DNA from: JACCZX01 sp963801035 | GTDB taxonomy: Bacteria > Pseudomonadota > Gammaproteobacteria > Burkholderiales > Burkholderiaceae_F | NCBI GenBank assembly: GCA_963801035.1 | Contig: CAWDDF010000010.1 | Coordinates: 310,001 to 374,000, forward strand | Reading direction: 5' to 3' | DNA: 64,000 nucleotides | Part shown: piece by piece, positions 28,375 to 37,080 of the stretch | How positions within the stretch are numbered: position 1 is the first letter of the stretch | How the letters are laid out: each line of letters begins with the position of its first letter | Translations under genes and position numbers: made by a program | The notes under the pieces: model-generated | The model's database searches: none | Told to the model about the DNA's origin: nothing | The model's input: the letters and a program-made list of their open reading frames with translations, nothing else

Positions 28375-29070
28375 ATGCGTGGCACGTGCGCCGCCAGCGC
28401 GTTGCTGGCGGCGATCCTTTCGTTACCCAACGCGGCATCGTCGGCGCCCGATCCTGGGCCAGGAGTCGCGCCGCACATGGATTTCGTGCCGAATTCTGCG
28501 GGCACGTACCAGTTGCAGCGCATTCAGCAGTGTCCCGACGCAGTGCTGCTGAATGCGTCGGCCAGTGCGCGCCGCCTGTCGGCGTACACGCGCGGCAAGG
28601 TGACGCTGCTGACGTTTTTCTACACGTACTGCACCGACCCGTGGGGTTGTCCGTTTGCGTATCAAACAATGAAGACGCTGCGCGACCGGATCGCCGCCGA
28701 TACATCCGCGCGCTCGCGGGTGCGATTTGTCAGCATCAGTTTTGATCCATCGAACGACACGCCGGATGCATTACGTAACTACGCGCAGAGTGCGGGCTCC
28801 GCGCCCGGCTTCGAATGGCAATTCTTCACCGCACGAACAATGAGCGAGCTAAGCCCATTACTTGACGCATTCGGCCAGGACGTCAGAGTTGAAACAGACG
28901 CGATGGGACGACCGACACGGGCGATCAATCACATGCTGAAGCTGTTTCTGATCGATAACGCTGGGGTAGTGCGCGAGATCTACTCGCTTGCGTTCTTGCA
29001 TCCGGAAGTGATGCTGAACGATATTCGGACGCTTCTGATGGAGTCCGATCGAACTGCTGCGCGCAATTAG
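28375..29070 (+). CDS. SCO1/SenC family copper protein with CX5C motif
   Basis: This 231-residue exported thioredoxin-fold protein probably delivers copper to the preceding SBP56 oxidase. A signal peptide (ALLAAILSLPNAASSA) is followed by VTLLTFFYTYCTDPWGCPFAY. Standard SCO proteins have a CxxxC copper site, whereas here the two cysteines are separated by five residues (CTDPWGC). The distal histidine is likely in NHMLKLFLIDNAG. The remaining fold landmarks (VRFVSISFDPSNDTPDALRNYA) are intact. It is co-oriented with mtoX at 18 bp, so the two probably form one operon. Confidence 0.87.
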   Translation: MRGTCAASALLAAILSLPNAASSAPDPGPGVAPHMDFVPNSAGTYQLQRIQQCPDAVLLNASASARRLSAYTRGKVTLLTFFYTYCTDPWGCPFAYQTMKTLRDRIAADTSARSRVRFVSISFDPSNDTPDALRNYAQSAGSAPGFEWQFFTARTMSELSPLLDAFGQDVRVETDAMGRPTRAINHMLKLFLIDNAGVVREIYSLAFLHPEVMLNDIRTLLMESDRTAARN

Positions 29071-29083
29071 CGCGCACTGCCGA

Positions 29084-29614
29084 TCAGTCGGCCCTGGTGT
29101 CCTGCACGCCGCTGGCGTAGCGCGCGTGCGCGTCGAACTGCCGCGTGACCAAGCCGGGCGTGGGGTCTCGCCCCTTCTCGTCTCTGCGGTCGAAAATCAT
29201 GTCGGTGCCGACCTGCGGACGTACCCAACGCGGATACTGATACATGAAGCCGGATAGGTGATCGACGATCAGCATCGAGCTGCCACCCGGCAGCAACAGC
29301 TGTGCGGTCGATCCGGAGGCGAGGTCGGCGCGCGAAATGACCAGCGCCCGCGCCATTGCGTAGCCTTGGCGCTTGCACTCGACGATCAGCGGTGTCGGTG
29401 ATTTGCGCACTCGCAAGCCGAACAGCGGCGAGTCGCCCATATATTCGGCCGAGCCGTTGACGACGCGGCACGCCATGCCGTCGACCGGCTTGCCGTTGGC
29501 ATCGACGGTCTGGATGTTGATTGTCTGCGTTGCTTCGCCGGTGATGGTCGCGCAACCGCCCGCGCCCAACAAGGCGATGGCGGCAACGAAAACGCGAACG
29601 AAGGGCAAATTCAT
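29084..29614 (-). CDS. Putative lipoprotein, unknown function
   Basis: This protein has 176 residues from ATG 29614. The signal MNLPFVRVFVAAIALLGAGGC has a lipobox with Cys at 21, followed by ATITGEATQTINIQTVDANG. This start resembles small lipoproteins with a PEGA-like or carboxypeptidase-regulatory-like beta domain (KSPTPLIVECKRQGY). A longer form starting at 29668 would bury the signal peptide and is less likely. It converges on the SCO gene with 13 bp between stops. No function can be assigned. Confidence 0.78.
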   Translation of the reverse strand: MNLPFVRVFVAAIALLGAGGCATITGEATQTINIQTVDANGKPVDGMACRVVNGSAEYMGDSPLFGLRVRKSPTPLIVECKRQGYAMARALVISRADLASGSTAQLLLPGGSSMLIVDHLSGFMYQYPRWVRPQVGTDMIFDRRDEKGRDPTPGLVTRQFDAHARYASGVQDTRAD

Positions 29615-29712
29615 CAGGGCCAAGATACAACCGGAAAGCCGCAGCGATACACAGTAACCGTCGGGCAAAGGCCCCGCATTCCGGCGTATGGACTAGCGGA
29701 AAGAACTAAAGA

Positions 29713-30915
29713 TCAGCGCGCCAGGAAATTCTGGGCCAGCCGGACCCAGTAAGTGGCCCCTAACGGAATCAATTCGTCGTTGAAATCGTACGAAGGGTTG
29801 TGAAGCATGCAGGGCCCGAGTCCATGCCCGGAAACGCGATGCGTCCCATCGCCGTTGCCGATAAAAACGTAGGCGCCGGGTACCACTTTCAGCATGAACG
29901 CGAAGTCCTCTGCGCCCATCGTCGGCTCGATATTCCGGACCACGTTAGCCGGCCCGACGATGTCGTCCATCACGGTGGCCGCAAACTCGGCTTCATCCGG
30001 GTTGTTGACCGTCGGCGGATAGTTCCAGCGAAACTCGAATTTCGCCTCGGCGCCGTGCGCCGCGGACGTCATCCCGACGATGCGTTCCATCTGCTTCTCA
30101 ATCAGCGCAGTTACCTCATCGCTGAAGGTTCGCACCGTCCCACTGATCTTCGCGCTCTCCGGAACGACGTTAGTGGCTTCCCCTGCCTGAATCATCGTAA
30201 CCGACAACACCGCAGCGTCGATCGGCTTCTTGACGCGCGTGATGATTCCCTGCAGACCGTTGACGATCTGCACCGCAACAAATACCGGATCGATTCCGAG
30301 GTGCGGCATGCCGGCGTGCGCACCCTTGCCGATGACTTTAACTTCAAATTCGTTGCTCGACGCCATCATCGGGCCGCCGGTGACGCCAAACTGGCCGACC
30401 TTCAGCCCTGGCCAGTTGTGCATCCCGAAAACGGCGTCGCAGGCAAAGCGCTCGAACAGGCCGTCATCGATCATTCTTTGCGCGCCGGCGCCGCCTTCTT
30501 CGGCAGGCTGAAAGATGAAGTGCACCGTGCCGCTCACTGCATCCGGTTGCGATTTCGCTTCGGCCAGGTACTTCGCCGCTGCTAGCAGCATCGCCATGTG
30601 CCCATCGTGGCCGCATGCATGCATTTTTCCGGCGTGCGTCGAACGGTGCGCGAACTCATTAGTCTCTTGAATCGGCAATGCGTCCATGTCGGCGCGCAGG
30701 CCGACCGCGCGCTTCGATTTCCCGTGCTTCAACGTGCCGACAACGCCGGTACCGCCGAGCCCGCGCGTGACCTCGAGTCCCCAGTCGGACAATTTTTGCG
30801 CAACGACGTCGCTGGTGCGCGTTTCTTCAAAGCGAAGCTCGGGATGGGCATGAATGTCGCGCCGGATTTGCTGGATTTCGGCACGGAATTGGACGACTCG
30901 GTCGATCAGCTGCAT
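29713..30915 (-). CDS. M20 family amidohydrolase (hippurate hydrolase type)
   Basis: This M20D enzyme has 400 residues from ATG 30915. Motifs are IRRDIHAHPELRFEE, GLRADMDALPIQE, MHACGHDGHMAMLL (metal ligands), FIFQPAEEGGAGAQRMI, and the lid-domain GKGAHAGMPHLGIDP. It probably hydrolyses an N-acyl amino acid or peptide in the cytoplasm; no signal peptide is present. The longer open frame (to 31011) overlaps the divergent argE-like gene and is not favoured. It is paralogous to the M20 enzyme at 10355 but in a different setting. Confidence 0.92.
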   Translation of the reverse strand: MQLIDRVVQFRAEIQQIRRDIHAHPELRFEETRTSDVVAQKLSDWGLEVTRGLGGTGVVGTLKHGKSKRAVGLRADMDALPIQETNEFAHRSTHAGKMHACGHDGHMAMLLAAAKYLAEAKSQPDAVSGTVHFIFQPAEEGGAGAQRMIDDGLFERFACDAVFGMHNWPGLKVGQFGVTGGPMMASSNEFEVKVIGKGAHAGMPHLGIDPVFVAVQIVNGLQGIITRVKKPIDAAVLSVTMIQAGEATNVVPESAKISGTVRTFSDEVTALIEKQMERIVGMTSAAHGAEAKFEFRWNYPPTVNNPDEAEFAATVMDDIVGPANVVRNIEPTMGAEDFAFMLKVVPGAYVFIGNGDGTHRVSGHGLGPCMLHNPSYDFNDELIPLGATYWVRLAQNFLAR

Positions 30916-30974
30916 GAATTTTTGCGGGGTTAAAGCGAGCAGAAGGCGGATGCTACGCGCACTAGAATTGGCTG

Positions 30975-32243
30975 ATGAACAAGCCCGCTGACTTGCCGCT
31001 CGCTGACGCACCGCTCGCGGGCCTGCCTCAGTCCGCTAGACCTTCGGACGCAACGCCTTCGGCCGCATCGCTGGCGATGATCGACCGGCTGATCGGATTT
31101 CCTACCGTCAGCCGTGACTCCAATCTTGGGCTGATCGAGTACGCGCGCGACGAGCTTGCGCGGATGGGCGTTCGCGCGGACCTTATTTATGACACCACGC
31201 GCAACAAGGCCAACCTTTTTGCGACGCTATCGAACGAGCCCGACCGCATCAAGACCGGGGGACTCGTGATTTCGGGCCACACCGACACGGTTCCGATTGA
31301 TGGCCAGGATTGGTCGAGCGATCCATTTGTTGCCGACCATCGCAGTGGTCGCATCCACGGCCGCGGTACCGCAGACATGAAGGGGTTCATAGCCATCGCG
31401 CTGGCGGCGGTGCCGAAGTTTTTGGCAGCACAGGAAAGATTGCCATTGCATTTGTCGCTGACGTACGACGAGGAAACGACGTTCTTTGGAGTGCGCGATT
31501 TGCTGGCCGATCTGTCAGACCGCGGCATTCGCCCCGCGGGTTGCATCATCGGCGAACCGACCGATATGCGCGCCATCGTTGCCCACAAGGGCAAGCGAGA
31601 TATGTGTTGTCGCGTACGCGGTCGCGAGGCGCATTCGTCGCTGACACCGGACGGGGTGAACGCAATCGAGTTCGCTGCGCGACTGGTCGCATTCATTCGT
31701 CAGACAGCCGACCGGTTATCGCGTGAAGAACCGCGCGATATGCGCTTTGCGGTGCCCTACACGACGTTGCAAACAGGCGTGATCAACGGCGGCATCGCCG
31801 TCAACGTCGTTCCGCGCGACTGCGAGTTCGTTTTTGAGATGCGCAATTTGCCGGCAACGTCGACCGACGAGGTGACGCGGTCAATTGTCGGATACGCGGA
31901 GCGCGAACTGGTGCCGGAGATGCACCGTGTTACGAAAGATGCCGGGATCGCGTTCGAGCTCGGCATGGACTTGCCGGCGTTCGGTATCGAGCCCGACCAT
32001 CCGATCGTGCAGTGGGCACAACAAGTGGCACGCACGACTCATCTAAGCGCGGGCGCAGTGGGCTTCGCGACCGAGGCGAGCATGTTTTCCAAGGCCGGCA
32101 TTCCGACGGTGGTGCTGGGGCCTGGCAGCATCGACCAGGCGCACAAGCCAGACGAGTACATCAGCTATGACCAGGTTGCCGCGTGCGAAGCGTTTTTCGA
32201 TCGCATCGTCGCGCAGCCAATGCCAAACGCATGGATCCGGTAG
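30975..32243 (+). CDS. argE: Acetylornithine deacetylase-like M20 peptidase
   Basis: This 422-residue M20A enzyme removes the acetyl group from N-acetylornithine in arginine synthesis; related members act on other N-acyl amino acids. A 30-residue Pro/Ala-rich N-terminal extension precedes the conserved LIGFPTVSRDSN. Motifs are VISGHTDTVPIDGQDW (metal His/Asp), HGRGTADMKGFIA, LSLTYDEETTFFGVRDL, CIIGEPTDMRAIVAHKG and GFATEASMFSKAG. A TAGAAT ends six bases before ATG, with no Shine-Dalgarno. It overlaps the next gene by 13 bp, an odd association with a molybdoenzyme. It may therefore serve catabolism instead of arginine synthesis (inference). Confidence 0.85.
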   Translation: MNKPADLPLADAPLAGLPQSARPSDATPSAASLAMIDRLIGFPTVSRDSNLGLIEYARDELARMGVRADLIYDTTRNKANLFATLSNEPDRIKTGGLVISGHTDTVPIDGQDWSSDPFVADHRSGRIHGRGTADMKGFIAIALAAVPKFLAAQERLPLHLSLTYDEETTFFGVRDLLADLSDRGIRPAGCIIGEPTDMRAIVAHKGKRDMCCRVRGREAHSSLTPDGVNAIEFAARLVAFIRQTADRLSREEPRDMRFAVPYTTLQTGVINGGIAVNVVPRDCEFVFEMRNLPATSTDEVTRSIVGYAERELVPEMHRVTKDAGIAFELGMDLPAFGIEPDHPIVQWAQQVARTTHLSAGAVGFATEASMFSKAGIPTVVLGPGSIDQAHKPDEYISYDQVAACEAFFDRIVAQPMPNAWIR

Positions 32244-34399
32244 CCGACGTCAGGGACGGTGCCGAAACCGTTGTTCGTGCGGCGTGCCCTCACGACTGCC
32301 CGGATACGTGCGCGATGCTGATTACTGTCCGCGAAGAGCAAAGGCCTGGCGATGAGCGCACGGCCGCCCGAAGCGCATCGCCTGCCCCCTCGGGGGGCGG
32401 GCGCGCAGCGACCGGGGGCGTACCCATACGGGTAGCGGTAAAAATCGCCGGCGATCCGACGCATCCGACGACGGCGGGCACGCTGTGCACCAAAGTCTCG
32501 CGTTATCTGGAACGAACGTATCACCCGGACCGCGTGCTGCATCCGCTGAAGCGCGTGGGTGCGAAAGGTGAGGGCGGTTTTGTGCGCGTCACCTGGGATG
32601 AAGCGCTGCGGGACATCGCACAGCGCCTCGGCGAGATCGTCGCGCGCGACCCGCAGCGGATCGTGCCTTACAGCTACGCGGGCACGATGGGTCTGGTGCA
32701 GGGAGAAGCCATGGCCGCGCGCTTCTTTCACAAGCTCGGCGCCAGCTTTCTCGATCGCACGATCTGCGCTACCGCCGGTGGTGAGGCGCTCGCATACACG
32801 ATCGGCACAAAAACCGGAACGGATATCGAGCAATTCCAGAACAGCAAGCTGATCGTCTTCTGGGGTTGCAACGCGATCGCATCCAATCTGCATCTGTGGA
32901 GCCGTGCGCAGGAAGCCAAGCGGCGCGGCGCGAAGCTGATCGCAATCGATCCTTATCGCTCGTTGACGGCAGAGAAATGCCATCAGCACATTGCGCTGAT
33001 GCCTGGTACCGACGCCGCCTTTGCTCTCGGCGTGATGCATGTGCTGATGCGCGAGGGGTGGCTCGATCGCGACTACATTGAGCGCTACACGCTGGGTTAT
33101 GGCCGGCTCGAAGAACGCGCGCAGGAATTTGATCCGCAGCGCGTCGCGTCGATCTGTGGGATCAGTGCCGCCGAAGTCGAAGATTTCGCGCGCGACTACT
33201 GGCAAATCCGTCCGGCGGTGATTCGCGTCAACTACGGCATGCAACGCGCGCGCGGAGGTGGCAACGCAGTACGCGCTGTCGCGTGTCTGCCAGCTCTTGC
33301 GGGGCATTGGCGAGACGCCGCAGGTGGCGTGCTGTTGTCGACAAGTGGCATGTATCCGATTGATTCGGAGAAGCTATACCGCCCGGATCTGCTCACCGGC
33401 AAAACGCCGCGCACGATCAATATGTCAACGATTGGACATGATTTGCATAGCGCCGATCCGCCGATCGAGGCGCTGATCGTCTACAACAGCAATCCAGTTG
33501 CGGTTGCGCCGCAGTCGCGTGAAGTGGCGCGTGGTTTCGCGCGCGAAGACTTGTTCACGGTCGTGCTCGAACACTTCATGACCGACACCGCCGACTACGC
33601 AGATTACGTGTTGCCCGCTACCACGCAGCTCGAGCACGTCGATGTCCACAAATCTTACGGGCATCTATACATGCTCGCGAACAATGCGGCGATCGAACCA
33701 TTGGGCGAAGCTTTGCCGAACAGCGAGATCTTTCGGCGGCTCGCTGCAAAGATGGGATTTGACGATCCCTGCTTCTCCGAAACCGACGATCAATTGGCAG
33801 AGCAGGCTTTCAGGTGCGAAGGTCCGACCGCCGGCTTCGACTGGCACCGGTTGAAGCAAAGCGGCTGGCAGCGACTCGATGTCCCTGAGAAATACGCGCC
33901 TTTTGCGGACGGTGGATTTGCAACACCGTCTGGACGGTGTGAGTTCTACTCGGAGCAGGTCGCCGCGCTTGGCTTGGATCCTGTGCCCGCGTACATCGCG
34001 CCTTATGAAGCACCGGACGGCGGCGTACTTGCTCGACGCTTTCCGCTTGCAATCATTTCACCACCGGCGCGCAACTTCCTAAACTCGACGTTCGTCAATG
34101 TGACAAGTTTGCGATCGATCGACGGCGAGCCCACCATCGAGATTCACCCGCGCGACGCTCACGCGCGCGGCGTTGTTGATGGCGCTCGCGTCCGTGTCTT
34201 CAACGATCGCGGCAGCATCGACGTTCTGGCGCGCGTGAGCGATCGTGCGCGACCAGGTTGTGTCGTCGCGTTGTCGATCTGGTGGAAAAAGCTGGCGCGC
34301 GACGGCAAGAACGCGAACGAGCTGACCAGCGGTCGGTTGACCGACATCGGCCGCGGTCCGACGTTTTACGACTGCCTGGTAGATATTGCGCTGCAATGA
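32231..34399 (+). CDS. Molybdopterin oxidoreductase of the formate dehydrogenase/DMSO reductase superfamily
   Basis: This 722-residue protein has an N-terminal [4Fe-4S] site, CPHDCPDTC with a fourth Cys in GTLCTKVS, and the molybdopterin-binding body (RVTWDEALRDIAQRL, VFWGCNAIASNLHLW, AKLIAIDPYRSLTAEKC). Cys about 179 in DRTICATAGGEA occupies the place of the Mo/W ligand when aligned by eye to FdhF. The C-terminal molydop-binding beta domain is present (IEIHPRDAHARGVVDGARVRVFND). No Tat signal is present, so it is cytoplasmic. Residues about 41-65 are encoded by a dispersed-repeat copy lying between the second and fourth cluster cysteines. The substrate is unknown. Confidence 0.88.
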   Translation: MDPVADVRDGAETVVRAACPHDCPDTCAMLITVREEQRPGDERTAARSASPAPSGGGRAATGGVPIRVAVKIAGDPTHPTTAGTLCTKVSRYLERTYHPDRVLHPLKRVGAKGEGGFVRVTWDEALRDIAQRLGEIVARDPQRIVPYSYAGTMGLVQGEAMAARFFHKLGASFLDRTICATAGGEALAYTIGTKTGTDIEQFQNSKLIVFWGCNAIASNLHLWSRAQEAKRRGAKLIAIDPYRSLTAEKCHQHIALMPGTDAAFALGVMHVLMREGWLDRDYIERYTLGYGRLEERAQEFDPQRVASICGISAAEVEDFARDYWQIRPAVIRVNYGMQRARGGGNAVRAVACLPALAGHWRDAAGGVLLSTSGMYPIDSEKLYRPDLLTGKTPRTINMSTIGHDLHSADPPIEALIVYNSNPVAVAPQSREVARGFAREDLFTVVLEHFMTDTADYADYVLPATTQLEHVDVHKSYGHLYMLANNAAIEPLGEALPNSEIFRRLAAKMGFDDPCFSETDDQLAEQAFRCEGPTAGFDWHRLKQSGWQRLDVPEKYAPFADGGFATPSGRCEFYSEQVAALGLDPVPAYIAPYEAPDGGVLARRFPLAIISPPARNFLNSTFVNVTSLRSIDGEPTIEIHPRDAHARGVVDGARVRVFNDRGSIDVLARVSDRARPGCVVALSIWWKKLARDGKNANELTSGRLTDIGRGPTFYDCLVDIALQ
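32351..32421 (+). repeat. Dispersed GC-rich repeat, copy D (inside molybdoenzyme gene)
   Basis: It starts GATGAGCGCA, then CGGCCGCCCGAAG, a CCCCCTCGGGGGGCGGG centre and GCGCGCAGCGACCGGGGGCG. The start matches copy A and the remainder matches copy C. It is in sense orientation and encodes a Ser/Ala/Gly/Pro-rich stretch without interrupting the frame. Confidence 0.78.
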
Positions 34400-34486
34400 A
34401 GTGAAGGTACCCGCTTCGAGGCATGGGCGCGCGGGGAGCGCGGCGCGACAATACGGTTTGCTTCACGGTTTCACTTTATTTCCCCG

Positions 34487-35917
34487 ATGTCTGCGGTTCC
34501 ATCTTCGCTGTTCGATTTACCGCTTTCCGCTGTTTACGACTCGGCGCGCTGGAGCAAGGCTGCGCTCGACGTGTGGACCGGCTCGCTCGCGTCCTCGGCT
34601 GCGATTGAGCTTCAGCGCGAACAGCGGCTCGTCGCGCTGGTCGCGCATGCGTTCGAGTGCTCTCCGTATTACTCGCGGCTGTACCGAAAGTTGCGGGTGA
34701 GCTCGAGCTCCCGTTTGCGCTTGACTGATCTGCCACCGGTCACCAAGCGGTCGCTGATGGCCGAATTCGACGACGTGATGACAGAGCCGGACGTGACTCG
34801 TGCGGCGGTCGACGAGTTTGTGGCGCAGCCCGATCGTTGTGGCGGTGCATTGCTCGGTCGCTATTCGGTATGGACCAGTTCGGGTACCACCGGCAAGCCC
34901 GGTTATTTTGTTCATGATCCCGATGCAATCGCGGTCTATGACGCACTCGAATGGCAACGCTTTCGCGGCGTACGTTCCGCATCCGACCTGGCGCGCCAGT
35001 TGATCGCTGGCGACCGCTACGCGATGGTGGCCGCTACTGGCGGGCATTTCGCGGGCATCTCGACTGTCGAACGCATGCGGCGCTCGATGCCGTGGCTGAC
35101 CGCGTCGCTGAAAGGTTTTTCACTGCTGCAGCCAACCGAACGACTGGTTGCAGAACTGAACGAGTTTCGGCCCACTCTGCTGGCCTCATATCCGACGGCA
35201 GCGCAGATGCTGGCGGAGGAGCAGCAAGCGGGCCGACTCAAATTGCGCCTGCGCGAAGTGTGGACCGGCGGCGAGACGCTTGCGAATCCGGCTCGCGCGC
35301 AGGTGCAGCGCGCCTTCGGCTGTCCGGTGCGCAATTCGTACGGCGCATCGGAGTTTCTGCCAATTGCTTGGGAGTGTCCGTATCGACGCCTGCACCTGAA
35401 CAGTGACTGGGTCATCCTGGAACCGATTGACCACCATGGTCGGCCAGTCCCTGCGGGCACGCGCTCGCATTCGGTGCTATTGACCAACCTGGCGAATCGG
35501 ATTCAGCCACTGATTCGTTATGACCTGGGTGATGCAGTCACGATCAGCGATACGCCTTGCGGATGTGGAAGCCGGTTTCCCGTGATGTCGGTCGAGGGTC
35601 GGACCGATGAGGCGTTGGTTTTCCCGTTGCCCCGCGGCGGCACCACGACGGTCGTGCCGCTTGCATTGACAACCGTGATGGAGGACGACGCGTGCGTTCA
35701 CGACTTCCAGGTGACGCAGACGGCGCCGCGCAAGCTGCAAGTTCGACTCGGCGGCGATGAGCAAGCGTCGGCGGATGAGGTTCGCCGTGCGCTTGGCAGT
35801 TACTTTGACACGCTCGGCATTGGGGCAGTGTCGATCGACATTGCGCGGCGTCCGCCGGCGCGAGATCAGGTCAGCGGCAAGCTGCGCCGCGTAATCTGCC
35901 AGCTGCCTCATCATTGA
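34487..35917 (+). CDS. PaaK-like adenylate-forming ligase
   Basis: This 476-residue protein resembles phenylacetate-CoA ligase and related adenylating enzymes. Motifs are VWTSSGTTGKPGYFVHD (phosphate loop), EVWTGGETL, NSYGASEFLPIAWECP, LIRYDLGDAV and a C-terminal lysine in QVSGKLRRVI. A cysteine pair in TPCGCGSRFP matches the metal-binding knuckle seen in PaaK-like proteins. The acid substrate is unknown. It starts 87 bp after the molybdoenzyme gene in the same direction; no ribosome site is visible. Confidence 0.83.
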   Translation: MSAVPSSLFDLPLSAVYDSARWSKAALDVWTGSLASSAAIELQREQRLVALVAHAFECSPYYSRLYRKLRVSSSSRLRLTDLPPVTKRSLMAEFDDVMTEPDVTRAAVDEFVAQPDRCGGALLGRYSVWTSSGTTGKPGYFVHDPDAIAVYDALEWQRFRGVRSASDLARQLIAGDRYAMVAATGGHFAGISTVERMRRSMPWLTASLKGFSLLQPTERLVAELNEFRPTLLASYPTAAQMLAEEQQAGRLKLRLREVWTGGETLANPARAQVQRAFGCPVRNSYGASEFLPIAWECPYRRLHLNSDWVILEPIDHHGRPVPAGTRSHSVLLTNLANRIQPLIRYDLGDAVTISDTPCGCGSRFPVMSVEGRTDEALVFPLPRGGTTTVVPLALTTVMEDDACVHDFQVTQTAPRKLQVRLGGDEQASADEVRRALGSYFDTLGIGAVSIDIARRPPARDQVSGKLRRVICQLPHH

Positions 35918-35951
35918 TCGTCGCGGAGACCAGCGGGCACAATTGCGCCCG

Positions 35952-37028
35952 ATGAGTTCTCCAACCCGGATCAATCGCCGCCTACTGCTGGCCAGTGCGA
36001 TCGTGCTTGCGATCGCGGCGGCTGCTGGCTGTTCGACGCTCGGTTACTACGCGCAGTCTATCGACGGCCACTTTGCGATGTTGCGTGCCGCGCGACCGAT
36101 ACCTGACATCGTCGCTGATCCCGGTACTGCCGAAACGCTGAGACAGCGCTTGCAGCGCGCGCAAGAGATTCGCGCATTCGCATCGCAAGAGCTTGGCTTG
36201 CCCGAAAATGCAAGCTATCGCTCGTATGCAGACCTGCAGCGTCCCTACGTCGTGTGGAACGTGTTCGCGACGCCGGAGTTGTCGCTCGAGCTCAAGCAGT
36301 GGTGTTACCCGGTGGTCGGGTGCGCTGGGTATCGCGGCTACTTTGATCGTGACGCGGCCGATCGTGCTGCTGCCGAGCTCCGAGCAGAAGGATACGAAGT
36401 CAATGTGGCGGGCGTGCCCGCATATTCGACGCTTGGCTGGTTTTCGGATCCGCTTTTAAACACGTTCATCGGCGGCACCGAAGGGCAGCTCGCCGGCTTG
36501 GTCTTTCACGAGCTCGCGCACCAGGTCGTGTTCGTCGGTGGAGATACCACGTTCAATGAGTCGTTTGCCACCGCAGTCGAGCGCGAAGGTGTCCGCCGTT
36601 GGTTAGCGACGCATGGCAACGACACCTCGCGCATGGCATATGTCGAATTTGCGCAGCGCCGACTCGAATTTTTGAATCTGCTGCTGCAGTATCGCGCGCT
36701 GCTGTTGGAAAATTATCAGAGTCAGCAGACAGACGATCTCAAGCGCGAACGCAAGCAGCAGCTTTTTGCGCGGCTCAGAGACGACTATGCGCGGCTGAAG
36801 GCGAGCTGGGACGGATTTGCCGGCTACGACCGGTTTTTTGCGCAAGACCTGACGAATGCACACCTCGCTTCGATAGGTGCGTACAACGATCTGGTGCCGG
36901 CGTTCGACGCGTTGCTGGTTCGGGTCGGCGGCGAGCTTCCGCGCTTCTACGAAGAGGTCAAACGCCTGGCCGCATTGCCCAGGGAACGTCGCGACGACTC
37001 GCTGCGCGGCATGCTTGCGCAGCGGTAG
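35952..37028 (+). CDS. Putative zinc aminopeptidase lipoprotein (PF10023 type)
   Basis: This protein has 358 residues from ATG 35952. An N-terminal lipoprotein signal (LLLASAIVLAIAAAAGC) places it in the envelope. The peptidase motif is VFHELAHQVVF (HExxH), with the third-ligand glutamate probably in TFNESFATAVEREG. The conserved GYFDRDAADRAAAELRAEGY and STLGWFSDPLLNTFI identify the uncharacterised aminopeptidase family common in Proteobacteria. The C-terminal half is helical. A CACAAT hexamer ends eight bases upstream and no Shine-Dalgarno is visible. Confidence 0.87.
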   Translation: MSSPTRINRRLLLASAIVLAIAAAAGCSTLGYYAQSIDGHFAMLRAARPIPDIVADPGTAETLRQRLQRAQEIRAFASQELGLPENASYRSYADLQRPYVVWNVFATPELSLELKQWCYPVVGCAGYRGYFDRDAADRAAAELRAEGYEVNVAGVPAYSTLGWFSDPLLNTFIGGTEGQLAGLVFHELAHQVVFVGGDTTFNESFATAVEREGVRRWLATHGNDTSRMAYVEFAQRRLEFLNLLLQYRALLLENYQSQQTDDLKRERKQQLFARLRDDYARLKASWDGFAGYDRFFAQDLTNAHLASIGAYNDLVPAFDALLVRVGGELPRFYEEVKRLAALPRERRDDSLRGMLAQR

Positions 37029-37080
37029 TCGCGACTATGATGCGGGCAGAGCTATTACAACGACAAATACAAGGGAGACC

